In this document: positions 9,193 through 17,747 of the stretch, piece by piece
How positions within the stretch are numbered: position 1 is the stretch's first letter
Layout of the letters: each line of letters begins with the position of its first letter
NCBI RefSeq assembly: GCF_042654365.1
Contig: NZ_JBHSGG010000015.1
Coordinates: 42,850-106,849, forward strand
DNA: 64,000 bases
Direction of reading: 5' to 3'
DNA from: Coralloluteibacterium thermophilum
GTDB lineage: Bacteria; Pseudomonadota; Gammaproteobacteria; Xanthomonadales; Xanthomonadaceae
Made by a program: the position numbers and the translations under genes
The notes under the pieces: generated by a model
The model's input: only the letters and a program-made list of their open reading frames with translations
The model's database searches: none
What the model was told of the DNA's origin: nothing

Positions 9193-10218
9193 ATGGATTC
9201 CCTGACCCAGATCGTCCTCGGCAGCACCGTGGCTGCCCTCTCCGTGCCTGCGCGCCACCGGCGCGCAGCCCTCGTCGCCGGTGCCCTGCTCGGTACGCTG
9301 CCCGACCTCGACTCGCTGCCCCTGATGCTCGTCGACGATCCGGTCGCGACCATGACCTGGCACCGCGGCCCCTCGCACTCCCTGCTGGTGCTGCCCTTCG
9401 TCGGGCTGTTGATCTGGAGCCTGCTGCGGCGCGTCTGGACGCCCGTGCGCGAGGCGCCGCGGGCCTGGATGTGGGCGATCCAGCTCGCCCTGCTGACGCA
9501 TCCCCTGCTGGACGCCTTCACCGTCTACGGCACGCAGTTGCTGTGGCCGCTGCCGGTGCGGCCGGCGATGTGGTCGAGCCTGTTCATCATCGATCCGCTG
9601 TACACGCTGCCGCTGCTCGCCGGCGTGGTCGCGGCGGCCTTCGCGGGGCCGCGCCGGTGGGCGCGGCCCTGGCTTCTGGCGGGCGCGCTGCTCAGCACCG
9701 CCTACGTCGGCTGGTCGCTGACGGCGAAGTGGATGGTGGAGCGCGAGGCCGCCGCGGCGCTCGCGGCGGCGGGGCATGCCGATGCGCCGCGCTTCTCGGT
9801 GCCGACGCCGCTCAACACCCTGCTGTGGAACGTGGTCGCGATGACGCCGGACGGCTACCTCGTCGGCGAGCGCTCGGTGGTCGCGGATCGTGGGCCGATG
9901 CGCTTCCGCCACTACGCTTCGGACATCGCGGCGCTGGAGGCGGCGCGCGACGTGCCGGCGGTCGCGCGCCTGACCTGGTTCAACCACGGCTTCATGCGCG
10001 CCCGGGTCGACGAGGACGGCCGCCTGGTGCTGTCCGACCTGCGCATGGGCAACGAGCCCGACTACACCTTCAGTTTCGCCGTGGCCGCGCGTGACGGCAC
10101 CCGCTGGACCCCGCTGGACCCGCCCGCGCAGTTGCGCCCGGAGCTGCGCCTGCGCGGCGGCCTGGGGGCGCTGTGGCAGCGGATCTGGAACGAACCGGCG
10201 CCGGAGGCGGCCGACTGA
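9193..10218 (+). CDS. YdjM-like inner-membrane metal-dependent hydrolase
   Basis: A 341-residue membrane protein of the YdjM/LexA-regulated hydrolase family. It starts with MDSLTQIVLGSTVAA, typical of the family, then GTLPDLDSLP and HRGPSHS carrying the conserved Asp and His residues thought to bind metal, and LLTHPLLDAFTVYGTQ. About four to five hydrophobic segments fill the first 200 residues. The last third is soluble and outside the inner membrane core. A TAGCAT -10-like box lies 7 bases before the ATG. The function of the family is not settled; no LexA box was recognised here. Confidence 0.85.
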   Translation: MDSLTQIVLGSTVAALSVPARHRRAALVAGALLGTLPDLDSLPLMLVDDPVATMTWHRGPSHSLLVLPFVGLLIWSLLRRVWTPVREAPRAWMWAIQLALLTHPLLDAFTVYGTQLLWPLPVRPAMWSSLFIIDPLYTLPLLAGVVAAAFAGPRRWARPWLLAGALLSTAYVGWSLTAKWMVEREAAAALAAAGHADAPRFSVPTPLNTLLWNVVAMTPDGYLVGERSVVADRGPMRFRHYASDIAALEAARDVPAVARLTWFNHGFMRARVDEDGRLVLSDLRMGNEPDYTFSFAVAARDGTRWTPLDPPAQLRPELRLRGGLGALWQRIWNEPAPEAAD

Positions 10219-10239
10219 TTCCTCTCCGGCGCGGCGCGA

Positions 10240-11328
10240 TCAGCTGCCTTCGCCGAGATAGCGGGCGCTGCGTTCGCTCCAGTCGGGCGCGTTGATCCGC
10301 GCGAGCAGCGCTTCGTTGAGCGGCGCGCGCAGCGCGCTGCCGCGCGGCAGGGGAAAGGCGTAGTCCTGCCGCTCGAGGACCAGCGGCAGCACGCGCAGGC
10401 GCCCGTCGTGGCCGCCGGCGACCAGCGTCCAGTGCAACAGCGGCGCGTCGTAGACCACCGCATCGACGCCGTCGCGGGCGACCGCGTCGAGCGCGCTTCC
10501 GAGGTCGGGCATGCTGCGGTGGCCGATGCCGCGCCGCTCCAGCCACTGCGCGCTGGTGGTGCCGGCGAGGCTGGCGACGCGGACGTGGGCGAGGTCGTCC
10601 GCACTGCGCACGCGCCCGGCGAGCTGGCCCACGGTCAGCGCGCTGGCGATGGCCGCGGTGAAGGTCGAGACCAGGAGGAGGGCGGTGAACATCCACACCA
10701 GCCCGATCAGCCGGCCGGGAAGCGTCGTGGGCGCCTTGTCGCCGTCGCCCACGGTGGTCATGGTGACCGCCGCGTACCAGAAGCCCGAGCCGATCCCGCG
10801 CACCGGGCCGCCACCGAACTGCTCGGCATTGCGCCGCCGCTCGGCGAGCCAGGTGAGCACGCCGACCGCGAGCAGCAGCAGGCCCAGGCCCGCGATCACC
10901 TTGAGCAACTACGGCGAGGCGAAGGCGCGGGCGAGTGCGAGCCAGCCTGCGCCGTCGCTGTCGCGCACGGCGACGCCGAGGCCGGAGCTGGTGATGGGAT
11001 GGCTGAAGTCCATGCGCGTCATCCGCTCCGCGGTCGCGGTGACGGCCCCGATGCCCAGGTCCACCTCGTCGGCGGCGACCGCATCGAGCAGGCCTTCCAG
11101 GCCGTAGCCGCGGTACTCGAAGCGCCAGCCGCGCTCGGCGGCGATGTCTTCCCACAGTTCGATCGCGAGGCCGGCGTAGCCGTCCTCGGTCTCGATCACG
11201 AACGGTGGCGCGGTGCGCACGCCGACGAGGAGCATCTGCCCGGGCGGGTCGGCGGCGGGGGCGGTCTGTGCGCCGGCGACGCCCGCCAGGGCGAGCCACA
11301 GCAGGAGGAGGGAGATCGAACGCGGCAT
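10240..11328 (-). pseudogene. GluR0-type ligand-gated ion channel split by an in-frame TAG
   Basis: One reading frame with a stop inside. The first part (11328 to 10909, 139 residues) has a signal peptide and lobe 1 of a periplasmic amino-acid-binding domain (LLVGVRTAPPFVIETEDGYA, DLGIGAVTATAERMTRMDFS). After TAG at 10911-10909 the same frame continues to 10240 with a transmembrane helix (IAGLGLLLLAVGVLTWLAER), a pore loop (AVTMTTVGDGDKAPTT), a second helix and lobe 2 of the binding domain. This order, binding lobe-channel-lobe, is that of prokaryotic ionotropic glutamate receptors. The filter reads TVGDGD where TVGYGD is usual. Without the TAG the protein would be about 362 residues. A true pseudogene, readthrough or a sequence error are all possible. 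Confidence 0.8.
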
Positions 11329-11374
11329 GGGCGCCCTCACGGATGCGGGCGGGGCAGGGTACCGCGCTCCGGCG

Positions 11375-12373
11375 TCAGGCCGCGGTGGGCAGGGCCGGCG
11401 TCGCTCCGGCGGCGAGGGCGTCGAAGTAGTCGCGGGTGAGGGCGATCTGCGCCTCCGCGCTTTCGGCCCGGTTGACCACTGCGCGGAAGGCGGCGTTCTC
11501 CGGCCGGTCCTTGGCGTACCAGCCCAGGTGCTTGCGCGCGATGCGCACGCCCGACTGCTCGCCGTAGAAGGCATGCAGGGCCTCCAGGTGGCCGACGAGG
11601 ATGTCGCGCACCTCGGCCGGGCCCGGTTCCGGCAGCAGTTCGCCGGTGGCGAGATAGTGGGCGATGCCGCGGAAGATCCACGGCCGCCCCTGCGCCGCCC
11701 GGCCGATCATCACCGCGTCCGCACCGGTCTCGGCCAGCACCGCCGCGGCCTTCTGCGGCGAGTCGATGTCGCCGTTCGCGAGTACGGGGATGCGCAGCGC
11801 GGCCTTGATCTCGGCGATGGTGCGGTACTCGGCCTGGCCGGTGTAGTGCTGGTCGCGCGTGCGGCCGTGCACGGCGAGCGCGGCGATGCCGGCGGCCTCG
11901 GCGATGCGCGCGATGGCCAGCCCGTTGCGGTGCTGCGCGTCCCAGCCGGTGCGGATCTTCAGCGTCACCGGCACGTCCACCGCGCGCACCACGGCATCCA
12001 GGATGCGGCCGACCAGGGCCTCGTCGCGCATCAGCGCGGAGCCCGCCCAGGCGTTGCACACCTTCTTCGCCGGGCAGCCCATGTTGATGTCGATGATCTG
12101 CGCGCCGTGCGCGACGTTGTGGCGTGCGGCGTCGGCCAGCTGCGCCGGCTCCGTTCCCGCGATCTGCACCGAGACCGGTGCCGGCTCGCCCGCATGGTCC
12201 ATCCGGTGCCGCGATTTCGCCGTCCCCCAGAACCGCGGGTCCGCCGTCGTCATCTCCGACACCGCAAGCCCCGCGCCCAGCCGCTTGCACAGCAGCCGGA
12301 ACGGCTTGTCGGTGACGCCCGCCATGGGCGCGAGCACGACGGGCGGATGGATGGCGTGGGGGCCGAGGAGCAT
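11375..12373 (-). CDS. dusB: tRNA-dihydrouridine synthase B
   Basis: Flavoenzyme of 332 residues that reduces uridine to dihydrouridine in tRNA. The TIM barrel begins at PVVLAPMAGVTDKPFR. The DusB-type active site is IDINMGCPAKKV with catalytic Cys100, followed by AGSALM, LKIRTGWD, VHGRTRDQHYTG, LANGDI and MIGRAAQGRPWIF. In enterobacteria dusB is followed by fis. Here it is followed on the same strand by the broken channel gene, so that linkage is absent. The long inverted repeat of the rbsK 3' end lies just upstream. Confidence 0.96.
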   Translation of the reverse strand: MLLGPHAIHPPVVLAPMAGVTDKPFRLLCKRLGAGLAVSEMTTADPRFWGTAKSRHRMDHAGEPAPVSVQIAGTEPAQLADAARHNVAHGAQIIDINMGCPAKKVCNAWAGSALMRDEALVGRILDAVVRAVDVPVTLKIRTGWDAQHRNGLAIARIAEAAGIAALAVHGRTRDQHYTGQAEYRTIAEIKAALRIPVLANGDIDSPQKAAAVLAETGADAVMIGRAAQGRPWIFRGIAHYLATGELLPEPGPAEVRDILVGHLEALHAFYGEQSGVRIARKHLGWYAKDRPENAAFRAVVNRAESAEAQIALTRDYFDALAAGATPALPTAA

Positions 12374-12384
12374 GGCTTTTGGGG

Positions 12385-12618
12385 TAAAGCGGGAGTGGGG
12401 AATGGGGAATGGGGACCTGGGGGTGGAGCGGGATCGGGGAACAGGGAACAGGGAACAGGAGAGTGTCTCAGGCCGGGAGGGCGGGTCAAAGACGGTACGT
12501 CGGAGCGCGGACCTGCACGCGGTCCCGACCTACAGTTCCCCGTTCCCTGTTCCCCGTTCCCGCTCCACATCACGCCCCAGGTCCCGATTCCCGATTCCCC
12601 ATTCCCGCTCCACCTCGC
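12385..12618. repeat. Long imperfect inverted repeat built from GGGAA heptads
   Basis: The left arm (about 12385-12462) is made of units such as TGGGGAA, CGGGGAA and CAGGGAA with GACCTGGGGG and GGTGGAGCGGGA between them. The right arm (about 12533-12618) carries the reverse complement of nearly the same ~75-base series in the same order. The ~70-base loop between them shows no gene. The right arm runs into the 3' end of rbsK and codes its last residues. The same heptads form an array at 23284-23328. Confidence 0.85.
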
Positions 12619-13549
12619 TCCTCGACGGCATCCCCCGCGCCGCGCCTTCGCGCTGCACCTGGAGGGCCGCGACGCGGGTGGCGAAGTGGACGGCGTGGTC
12701 GAGGGGCTGGCCTTCGGCCAGGGCGACGGCGAGGCCGGCGTTGAAGGCGTCGCCGGCGCCGGTGGTGTCGCGGGCGACGACGGGGCGGGCCGGGACGCGC
12801 AGGCGGCCGGCGGGCGCGTCGCCGGTGCCGGCGTCCGAGACGAAGGCGCCGCGGGCGCCCAGGGTCAGGACGATCCGCGGCGGCGGCAGGCGCAGGCAGA
12901 GGGCGTGCAGGTCGTCGTCGCCGAGGGCGTGCAGGCCGTCGGCCGCCAGCGACAGCCCCGCGTGGGCGCGGAGGAGGTCGGCGAACTCGCTTTCGTTGGG
13001 CGTGAGCACGTCGACCTGGTCGAGCGGTGCCGCGGCGGCGGGGACGACGGTCGGTGCCGGGTTGTGGATGCGCAGCACGCCGGCGGCGCCGGCGATCTCC
13101 AGCGCGCGGCGGGTGGCGTCGGGGTTCACCTCGTGCTGGGTCAGCAGGACGGCGGCGGACTCGATGGCCGCGCGCTCGGCCTCGACGTGGGCGGACGAGA
13201 GCAGGGCGTTGGCGCCGGCGCCGACCACGATCATGTTCTGGGCGGAGGCATCGATCAGGATCGCCGCGCTGCCGCTCATGGCCTGCGCATGGGTCTCGAT
13301 GCGGGCGTCGATGCCTTCGGCGTCGAACAGCGCACGCGCCTGCGCTGCGATGGCGTCGTCGCCCAGCGCGGCCACGAAGCGCGTGGGGGCGCCGAGGCGG
13401 GCGCAGGCGATGGCCTGGTTCGAGCCCTTGCCGCCGGGGCCGGTGTCGAAGCGCCCGAGCTGGGTCTCGCCGGGCGCGTTGAAGCGCTCGACGTGCCAGA
13501 CGAAGTCCTGGTTGAACGAGCCGACGACGGCGACCGGACGCGCGGCCAT
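12530..13549 (-). CDS. rbsK: Ribokinase
   Basis: PfkB-family sugar kinase of 339 residues that phosphorylates ribose to ribose-5-phosphate. It has VVGSFNQDFVWHVERFNAPG, the GPGGKGSNQA motif, LTPNESE and DTTGAGDAFNAGLA with catalytic Asp267. It starts 5 bases after the nucleoside transporter stop, so the pair form an operon for nucleoside/ribose salvage. The family fold ends near QVQREGAARGMP. The last ~25 residues (EREWGIGNRDLG... to GTGNGEL) are encoded by the inverted GGGAA-heptad repeat, so the repeat has replaced or extended the natural C-terminus. Confidence 0.93.
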   Translation of the reverse strand: MAARPVAVVGSFNQDFVWHVERFNAPGETQLGRFDTGPGGKGSNQAIACARLGAPTRFVAALGDDAIAAQARALFDAEGIDARIETHAQAMSGSAAILIDASAQNMIVVGAGANALLSSAHVEAERAAIESAAVLLTQHEVNPDATRRALEIAGAAGVLRIHNPAPTVVPAAAAPLDQVDVLTPNESEFADLLRAHAGLSLAADGLHALGDDDLHALCLRLPPPRIVLTLGARGAFVSDAGTGDAPAGRLRVPARPVVARDTTGAGDAFNAGLAVALAEGQPLDHAVHFATRVAALQVQREGAARGMPSRSEVEREWGIGNRDLGRDVERERGTGNGEL

Positions 13550-13554
13550 GGGCG

Positions 13555-14886
13555 TCAGGCCCCGGCGATCTGGCTGAGCACGCCGGCGATGGTCGCGGTC
13601 ATCAGGGTGGCGATGGAGCCGCCCAGGACCGCGCGCAGGCCCAGCTGCGCGAGCTCGCCGCGGCGCTCCGGCGCGATGCCGCCGATGCCGCCGATCTGGA
13701 TCGCGATCGAGCTGAAGTTGGCGAAGCCGCACAGTGCGTAGGTGGCGATCAGGGTCGCCTGCGGCGAGAGGCCGTCGCCGATCCGCGCCAGGTCGGCGTA
13801 GGCCACGAACTCGTTGAGCACGATCTTGGTGCCGATCAGGCCGCCGACGCTGACCGCATCGCCCAAGGGCACGCCGATCACCCAGGCGATGGGCGACAGC
13901 ACGTAGCCCAGGATCACCGACATGCTGAGGTCGCGGCCGAGCGCCTCGTTGATGCCGGTCACGCCGCCGAGCCAGGCGATGGGCGCATCGACCAGGGCGA
14001 TCAGGGCGACGAAGGCCAGCAGCATGGCGCCGACGTTGAGGGCGAGGCGCAGGCCGTCGGCGGCGCCGCTGGCGGCCGCGTCGATCACGTTGGCCGCGGT
14101 CTTCTCGACCGGCACGCGCACGTGGCCCTCGGTCAGGGAACGCTCGGTCTCGGGCACCAGGATCTTGGCGACCACCAGGGTGGCCGGCGCCGCCATGATG
14201 CTGGCGGTGATCAGGTGGCGCGCGAAGTAGGCCTGCTGCTCGGGGTCGCCGCCGCCGAGCATGGCGACGTAGGCCCCGAGGACGCCGCCGGCGATGGTGG
14301 CCATGCCGCCGACCATCAGGGTCAGCAGCTCGGAGCGGGTCATGCTGGAGACGAACGGCCGGATCACCAGCGGCGACTCGGTCTGGCCGATGAAGACGTT
14401 GGCGCAGGTCGCCAGGGTTTCCGCGCCCGACACCCGCATGACCTTGCGGATCGCCCAGGCCATGGCCTCGACGATGCGCTGCATGATGCCCAGGTGGTAG
14501 AGCACGCCCATCAGCGCGGCGAAGAAGATGATGGTGGGCAGCACCTGGAACGCGAAGATGAAGCCGAAGGCCTGCCACGCGCCGGCGTCGGTCTGGCCCT
14601 GGCCGCTGGCGATGGCCTGGCCGATGAGCTGCGGGTCGGCGAAGGGGCCGAAGATGAAGGTCGCGCCCTTCTGGGTGAAGCCGAGCAGGGCAATGAAGCC
14701 GCTGGACAGCGCCCCGAACGCGCGCTCGCCGAACGAGGTCAGCAGCACCAGGCAGGCGAACACGATCTGCAGTCCGACGCCGGTCAGCACCAGCCGCCAG
14801 TCCACGGCGCGGCGGTTGGCGGAGAACGCCCACGCGATGGCGAGCAGCACCGCGAGGCCGAACAGGCCGAACAGGATCTGGAACAT
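13555..14886 (-). CDS. Concentrative nucleoside transporter (NupC/CNT family)
   Basis: Inner-membrane nucleoside:cation symporter of 443 residues with about ten hydrophobic segments. Family signatures include FIFAFQVLPTIIFFAALMG, GQTESPLVIRPF, VAMLGGG, the helix with NVGAMLLAFVALIAL, and GTKIVLNEFVAY with ALCGFANFSSIAIQIGG near the end. The ATG at 14886 is taken as start because it opens directly into the first membrane helix (MFQILFGLFGLAVLLAIAWA). The frame stays open upstream, but that part is not CNT-like. It is followed 5 bases later by ribokinase. No nucleoside hydrolase is adjacent, so the cleavage step must be coded elsewhere. Confidence 0.94.
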   Translation of the reverse strand: MFQILFGLFGLAVLLAIAWAFSANRRAVDWRLVLTGVGLQIVFACLVLLTSFGERAFGALSSGFIALLGFTQKGATFIFGPFADPQLIGQAIASGQGQTDAGAWQAFGFIFAFQVLPTIIFFAALMGVLYHLGIMQRIVEAMAWAIRKVMRVSGAETLATCANVFIGQTESPLVIRPFVSSMTRSELLTLMVGGMATIAGGVLGAYVAMLGGGDPEQQAYFARHLITASIMAAPATLVVAKILVPETERSLTEGHVRVPVEKTAANVIDAAASGAADGLRLALNVGAMLLAFVALIALVDAPIAWLGGVTGINEALGRDLSMSVILGYVLSPIAWVIGVPLGDAVSVGGLIGTKIVLNEFVAYADLARIGDGLSPQATLIATYALCGFANFSSIAIQIGGIGGIAPERRGELAQLGLRAVLGGSIATLMTATIAGVLSQIAGA

Positions 14887-15098
14887 GCGGAAGGAACTCC
14901 GGAAGGAACGACACCGCGAGAGGTGGTCACGGACCGCAGTTGCGCGGTCGGCGTGACGGCGGCGTGTGCAGGCGCGGCAGGTTAGAGCAGGGGGCCCGGG
15001 CGGGCAAGGCGAGCGCGACGGCTTCACATCGGGCTTCGCAGCTCGTGTGGCGCGGGCACATCGATAGATGCCGTCTGTCGGCGGGATCGACGGCGCGC

Positions 15099-15126
15099 TT
15101 GACGAGTGAATGAGAATCGTTAGCAT
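15099..15126 (+). promoter_or_regulatory. Fur box over the hemP promoter
   Basis: GTGAATGAGAATCGTTAGC at 15106-15124 matches the 19-bp Fur consensus at 14 positions by eye. It lies within a likely promoter, -35 TTGACG (15099-15104) and -10 TAGCAT (15121-15126), spacer 16. Fur-Fe(II) binding would block transcription of hemP and the receptor when iron is plentiful. Confidence 0.8.
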
Positions 15127-15157
15127 CACCATTCCCGACGCCGCAGAGGACTCCGCC

Positions 15158-15352
15158 ATGCCCCTCCACACGCTCCCCCCGCTCCCCCACCGCGAAGGCG
15201 CCGCGCGCCCCGCCTCGACGCTCGGCCAGGTCGGCCGCGAAGTGGACAGCGGGGCCCTGCTCAAGGGCGGCCGCGAAATCCTGATCCGCCACGCGGGGCA
15301 GGTGTACCGGCTGCGCCACACCCGCAACGACAAGCTCATCCTGACCAAGTGA
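15158..15352 (+). CDS. hemP: Hemin uptake protein HemP
   Basis: Small protein of 64 residues with the HemP core (LLKGGREILIRHAGQVYRLR, then HTRNDKLILTK at the C-terminus). HemP proteins occur at the head of haem-uptake operons; in some bacteria the protein acts as an activator of the receptor gene. The upstream in-frame ATG at 15110 lies inside the Fur box, so the ATG at 15158 is used. The haem receptor gene follows after 119 bases, and control by Fur is expected. Confidence 0.92.
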   Translation: MPLHTLPPLPHREGAARPASTLGQVGREVDSGALLKGGREILIRHAGQVYRLRHTRNDKLILTK

Positions 15353-15471
15353 CCCGCAGCGGTCCCGCGGTATCGCCGCGGGACCGACGCCACGCTTCTC
15401 TCTCCACCCGATCCGCCAGCCGCCGGCGCCGCCGGTCAGCCCGCCCGGGTTCTTTTCGACGGATCCCACCC

Positions 15472-17718
15472 ATGTCCCTTCATCCCCTGGCCGCGGCCGT
15501 GCTCGCGGCCGTGCTCGTACCCGCGGCGCCCCGGGCGGCCGCCGCGGAGCCGGCCGACGCCCAGCCGCGCGAACTCGACCGCATCACCGTGACCGCCACC
15601 CGCACCGCGCGCGCCGTCGCGGACGTTCCGGCCACGGTCGACCTGATCGACCGCGAACGCATGGACCGCACCCTGGTGCGGGACCTCGGCGACCTCTTCC
15701 GCTACGAACCGGGCATCAGCGTCGGCAGCGACGTGGCGCGCTTCGGCATCGGCGACATCCGCATCCGCGGGCTCGGCGGCAACCGCGTCGCCATCCTCGC
15801 CGACGGCATCCCGGTGGCCGATGCCTTCTCCATCGGCAGCTTCTCCAACGCGGGGCGCAACCTCGTCGACCTCGACACGCTGAAGCGGGTGGAGGTGGTG
15901 CGCGGCCCCGGCAGCGCGCTGTACGGCTCCGATGCGCTCGGCGGGGTGGTCGCCTTCGTCGGCAAGGATCCCGAGGACTACCTCGCGCCCGGGCGCGACG
16001 CCGCGTCGCAGCTCAAGCTCGGCTACCACGGCGCGACCGAGGGCTGGTTCCTCGGCGCGACCTCCGCCTTCCGCGGCGAGCGCTGGTCCGGCCTGGTCGT
16101 CGCCGGGCACCGCCAGGGCCACGCCCGCGACAACCAGGGCACGACGGGCGGCGACGGCAGCGCCCGCACGCGCCCCAACCCGCAGGACACCGACGGCAGG
16201 AGCCTGCTCGCCCGGCTGGTCCTGGACGTCGATCCGAACCAGCGCCTGCGCCTGACGGTGGAGGGCAACGAGGACCGCGCGCGCACCGACGTGCGCTCGC
16301 AGCGCGGCTTCAGCGCGGCGACCGGCGCGATCGTCGCCGACCTCCAGGGCGACGACCTGCAGACCCGCGCCCGCGTGGCGCTCGTGCACGAGGTGGACGC
16401 GATGGCGTCGCCCTTCGCGGACAGCCTGCACTGGCAGGTCTACCGGCAGGACAGCGAGACCACGCAGGAGACGGCCGAGCTGCGCATCGCGCCGGCGAGC
16501 GTCGGCCAGCCCAACCAGCGCCGCGAGCGCAGCTTCGGCTTCGACCAGCGCCGCACCGGCGCCATGCTCACCCTGCACAAGCACGTCGCCGCGGCAGGCA
16601 TCGCGCACGACCTGACCTACGGCCTCGACCTCGCGCGCACCGAGCTGGCGCAGAAGCGCGACGGCCGTGCGACCAACCTGCTGACCGGCGGCGTCACCAA
16701 CGTGATCTCGCCGGACGTGTTCCCGGTGCGCGACTTCCCGCTCAGCCGCACCACGACCGCGGCGCTCTACCTGCAGGACGAGATGGCGCTCGCCGGCGGC
16801 AGGCTGCTCCTCGTGCCGGGCGTGCGCGTGGACCGCTACGAGCTCGCGGTGCGCGCCGATCCGATCTTCGAAGAGGACAACCCCGGCGTGGCCGTGTCCG
16901 ACCTCGCGCGGACGCGTGTATCGCCCAAGTTCGGCGCGGTGTGGCGGCTGGGCGGCGACTGGTCGCTGTACGCCGGCTATGCGAGCGGCTTCCGGGCGCC
17001 GCCCTACGACGACGTCAACATGGGCTTCACCAACCTGCAGTTCGGCTACACCGCGCTGCCGAATCCCGACCTCCGTCCCGAGACCAGCGACGGCTACGAG
17101 ATCGGCCTGCGGCGGACCGGCGCGCGCGGCTACCTGAGCGTGTCGGGCTTCCTCAACCGCTACGACGACTTCATCGAGTCGCAGCGCTTCGTGGGCTTCA
17201 ACGAGGCCGGGCTGATGGTGTTCCAGTCGCAGAACGTGACCGAGGCGGAGATCCGCGGCGCCGAGCTGAAGGCGGGCCTCGAACTCGGCGCGCTCGCGTC
17301 CGCGCTGGAAGGCTGGTCGCTGCGCGCGGCCGCCGCCTACGCACGCGGGGAGAACCGGTCCGAGGGCGTGCCGCTCGGCGACGTCGACCCGTTCACCGCG
17401 GCGCTGGGCCTGGCCTACGACGCGCCGCGCTGGCGGGTCGAGCTGGCCGCGCGCGGCGCGGCGCGCAACGACCGCCGGCCGCCGGTCGCCGGCGCGACGG
17501 CCTTCGAGCCGCCGGGCTACGTGGTCTTCGACCTGTTCGGCGGCTGGGACCTCGCGCCGGGCATGCGGCTGGATGCCGGCGTCTTCAACCTCGCCGACCG
17601 CACCTGGTGGGGTTCGGGCGCCGTGGTGGCCGGCCTCGCCGAAGGCAGCCCGGCGCTGCTGCGCTACACCCAGCCCGGCCGCCACGTCGGTGCCAGCCTG
17701 CAGGTCTCCTGGCCATGA
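15472..17718 (+). CDS. TonB-dependent haem/haemoglobin receptor
   Basis: Outer-membrane receptor of 748 residues for haem or haemoproteins. The start at 15472 opens a signal peptide (MSLHPLAAAVLAAVLVPAAP); the frame is open further upstream but that part is Arg/Ser-rich and not signal-like. The TonB box region is DRITVTATRTARAV, then the plug (IRIRGLGGNRVAILADGIP, VEVVRGPGSALYGSDALGG) and a 22-strand barrel. The FRAP box (ASGFRAPPYDDVNMGF) and the NPDLRPETSDGYEIG segment are hallmarks of haem receptors. The gene sits behind hemP and the Fur box and is followed closely by a DUF6607-like gene. I cannot tell free haem from haemoglobin as ligand. Confidence 0.93.
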   Translation: MSLHPLAAAVLAAVLVPAAPRAAAAEPADAQPRELDRITVTATRTARAVADVPATVDLIDRERMDRTLVRDLGDLFRYEPGISVGSDVARFGIGDIRIRGLGGNRVAILADGIPVADAFSIGSFSNAGRNLVDLDTLKRVEVVRGPGSALYGSDALGGVVAFVGKDPEDYLAPGRDAASQLKLGYHGATEGWFLGATSAFRGERWSGLVVAGHRQGHARDNQGTTGGDGSARTRPNPQDTDGRSLLARLVLDVDPNQRLRLTVEGNEDRARTDVRSQRGFSAATGAIVADLQGDDLQTRARVALVHEVDAMASPFADSLHWQVYRQDSETTQETAELRIAPASVGQPNQRRERSFGFDQRRTGAMLTLHKHVAAAGIAHDLTYGLDLARTELAQKRDGRATNLLTGGVTNVISPDVFPVRDFPLSRTTTAALYLQDEMALAGGRLLLVPGVRVDRYELAVRADPIFEEDNPGVAVSDLARTRVSPKFGAVWRLGGDWSLYAGYASGFRAPPYDDVNMGFTNLQFGYTALPNPDLRPETSDGYEIGLRRTGARGYLSVSGFLNRYDDFIESQRFVGFNEAGLMVFQSQNVTEAEIRGAELKAGLELGALASALEGWSLRAAAAYARGENRSEGVPLGDVDPFTAALGLAYDAPRWRVELAARGAARNDRRPPVAGATAFEPPGYVVFDLFGGWDLAPGMRLDAGVFNLADRTWWGSGAVVAGLAEGSPALLRYTQPGRHVGASLQVSWP

Positions 17719-17747
17719 CCGCCCACCGTTCCGGAAGGAAGTTCCCG

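Noticed and set aside
13555..15393. Longer 612-codon version of the nucleoside transporter
   Set aside because: The added N-terminal part is not transporter-like and runs antisense over hemP and its Fur box; the ATG at 14886 opens directly into helix 1.
15436..17685. 749-codon minus-strand frame opposite the haem receptor
   Set aside because: Antisense shadow; the plus-strand frame has signal peptide, plug and barrel motifs.
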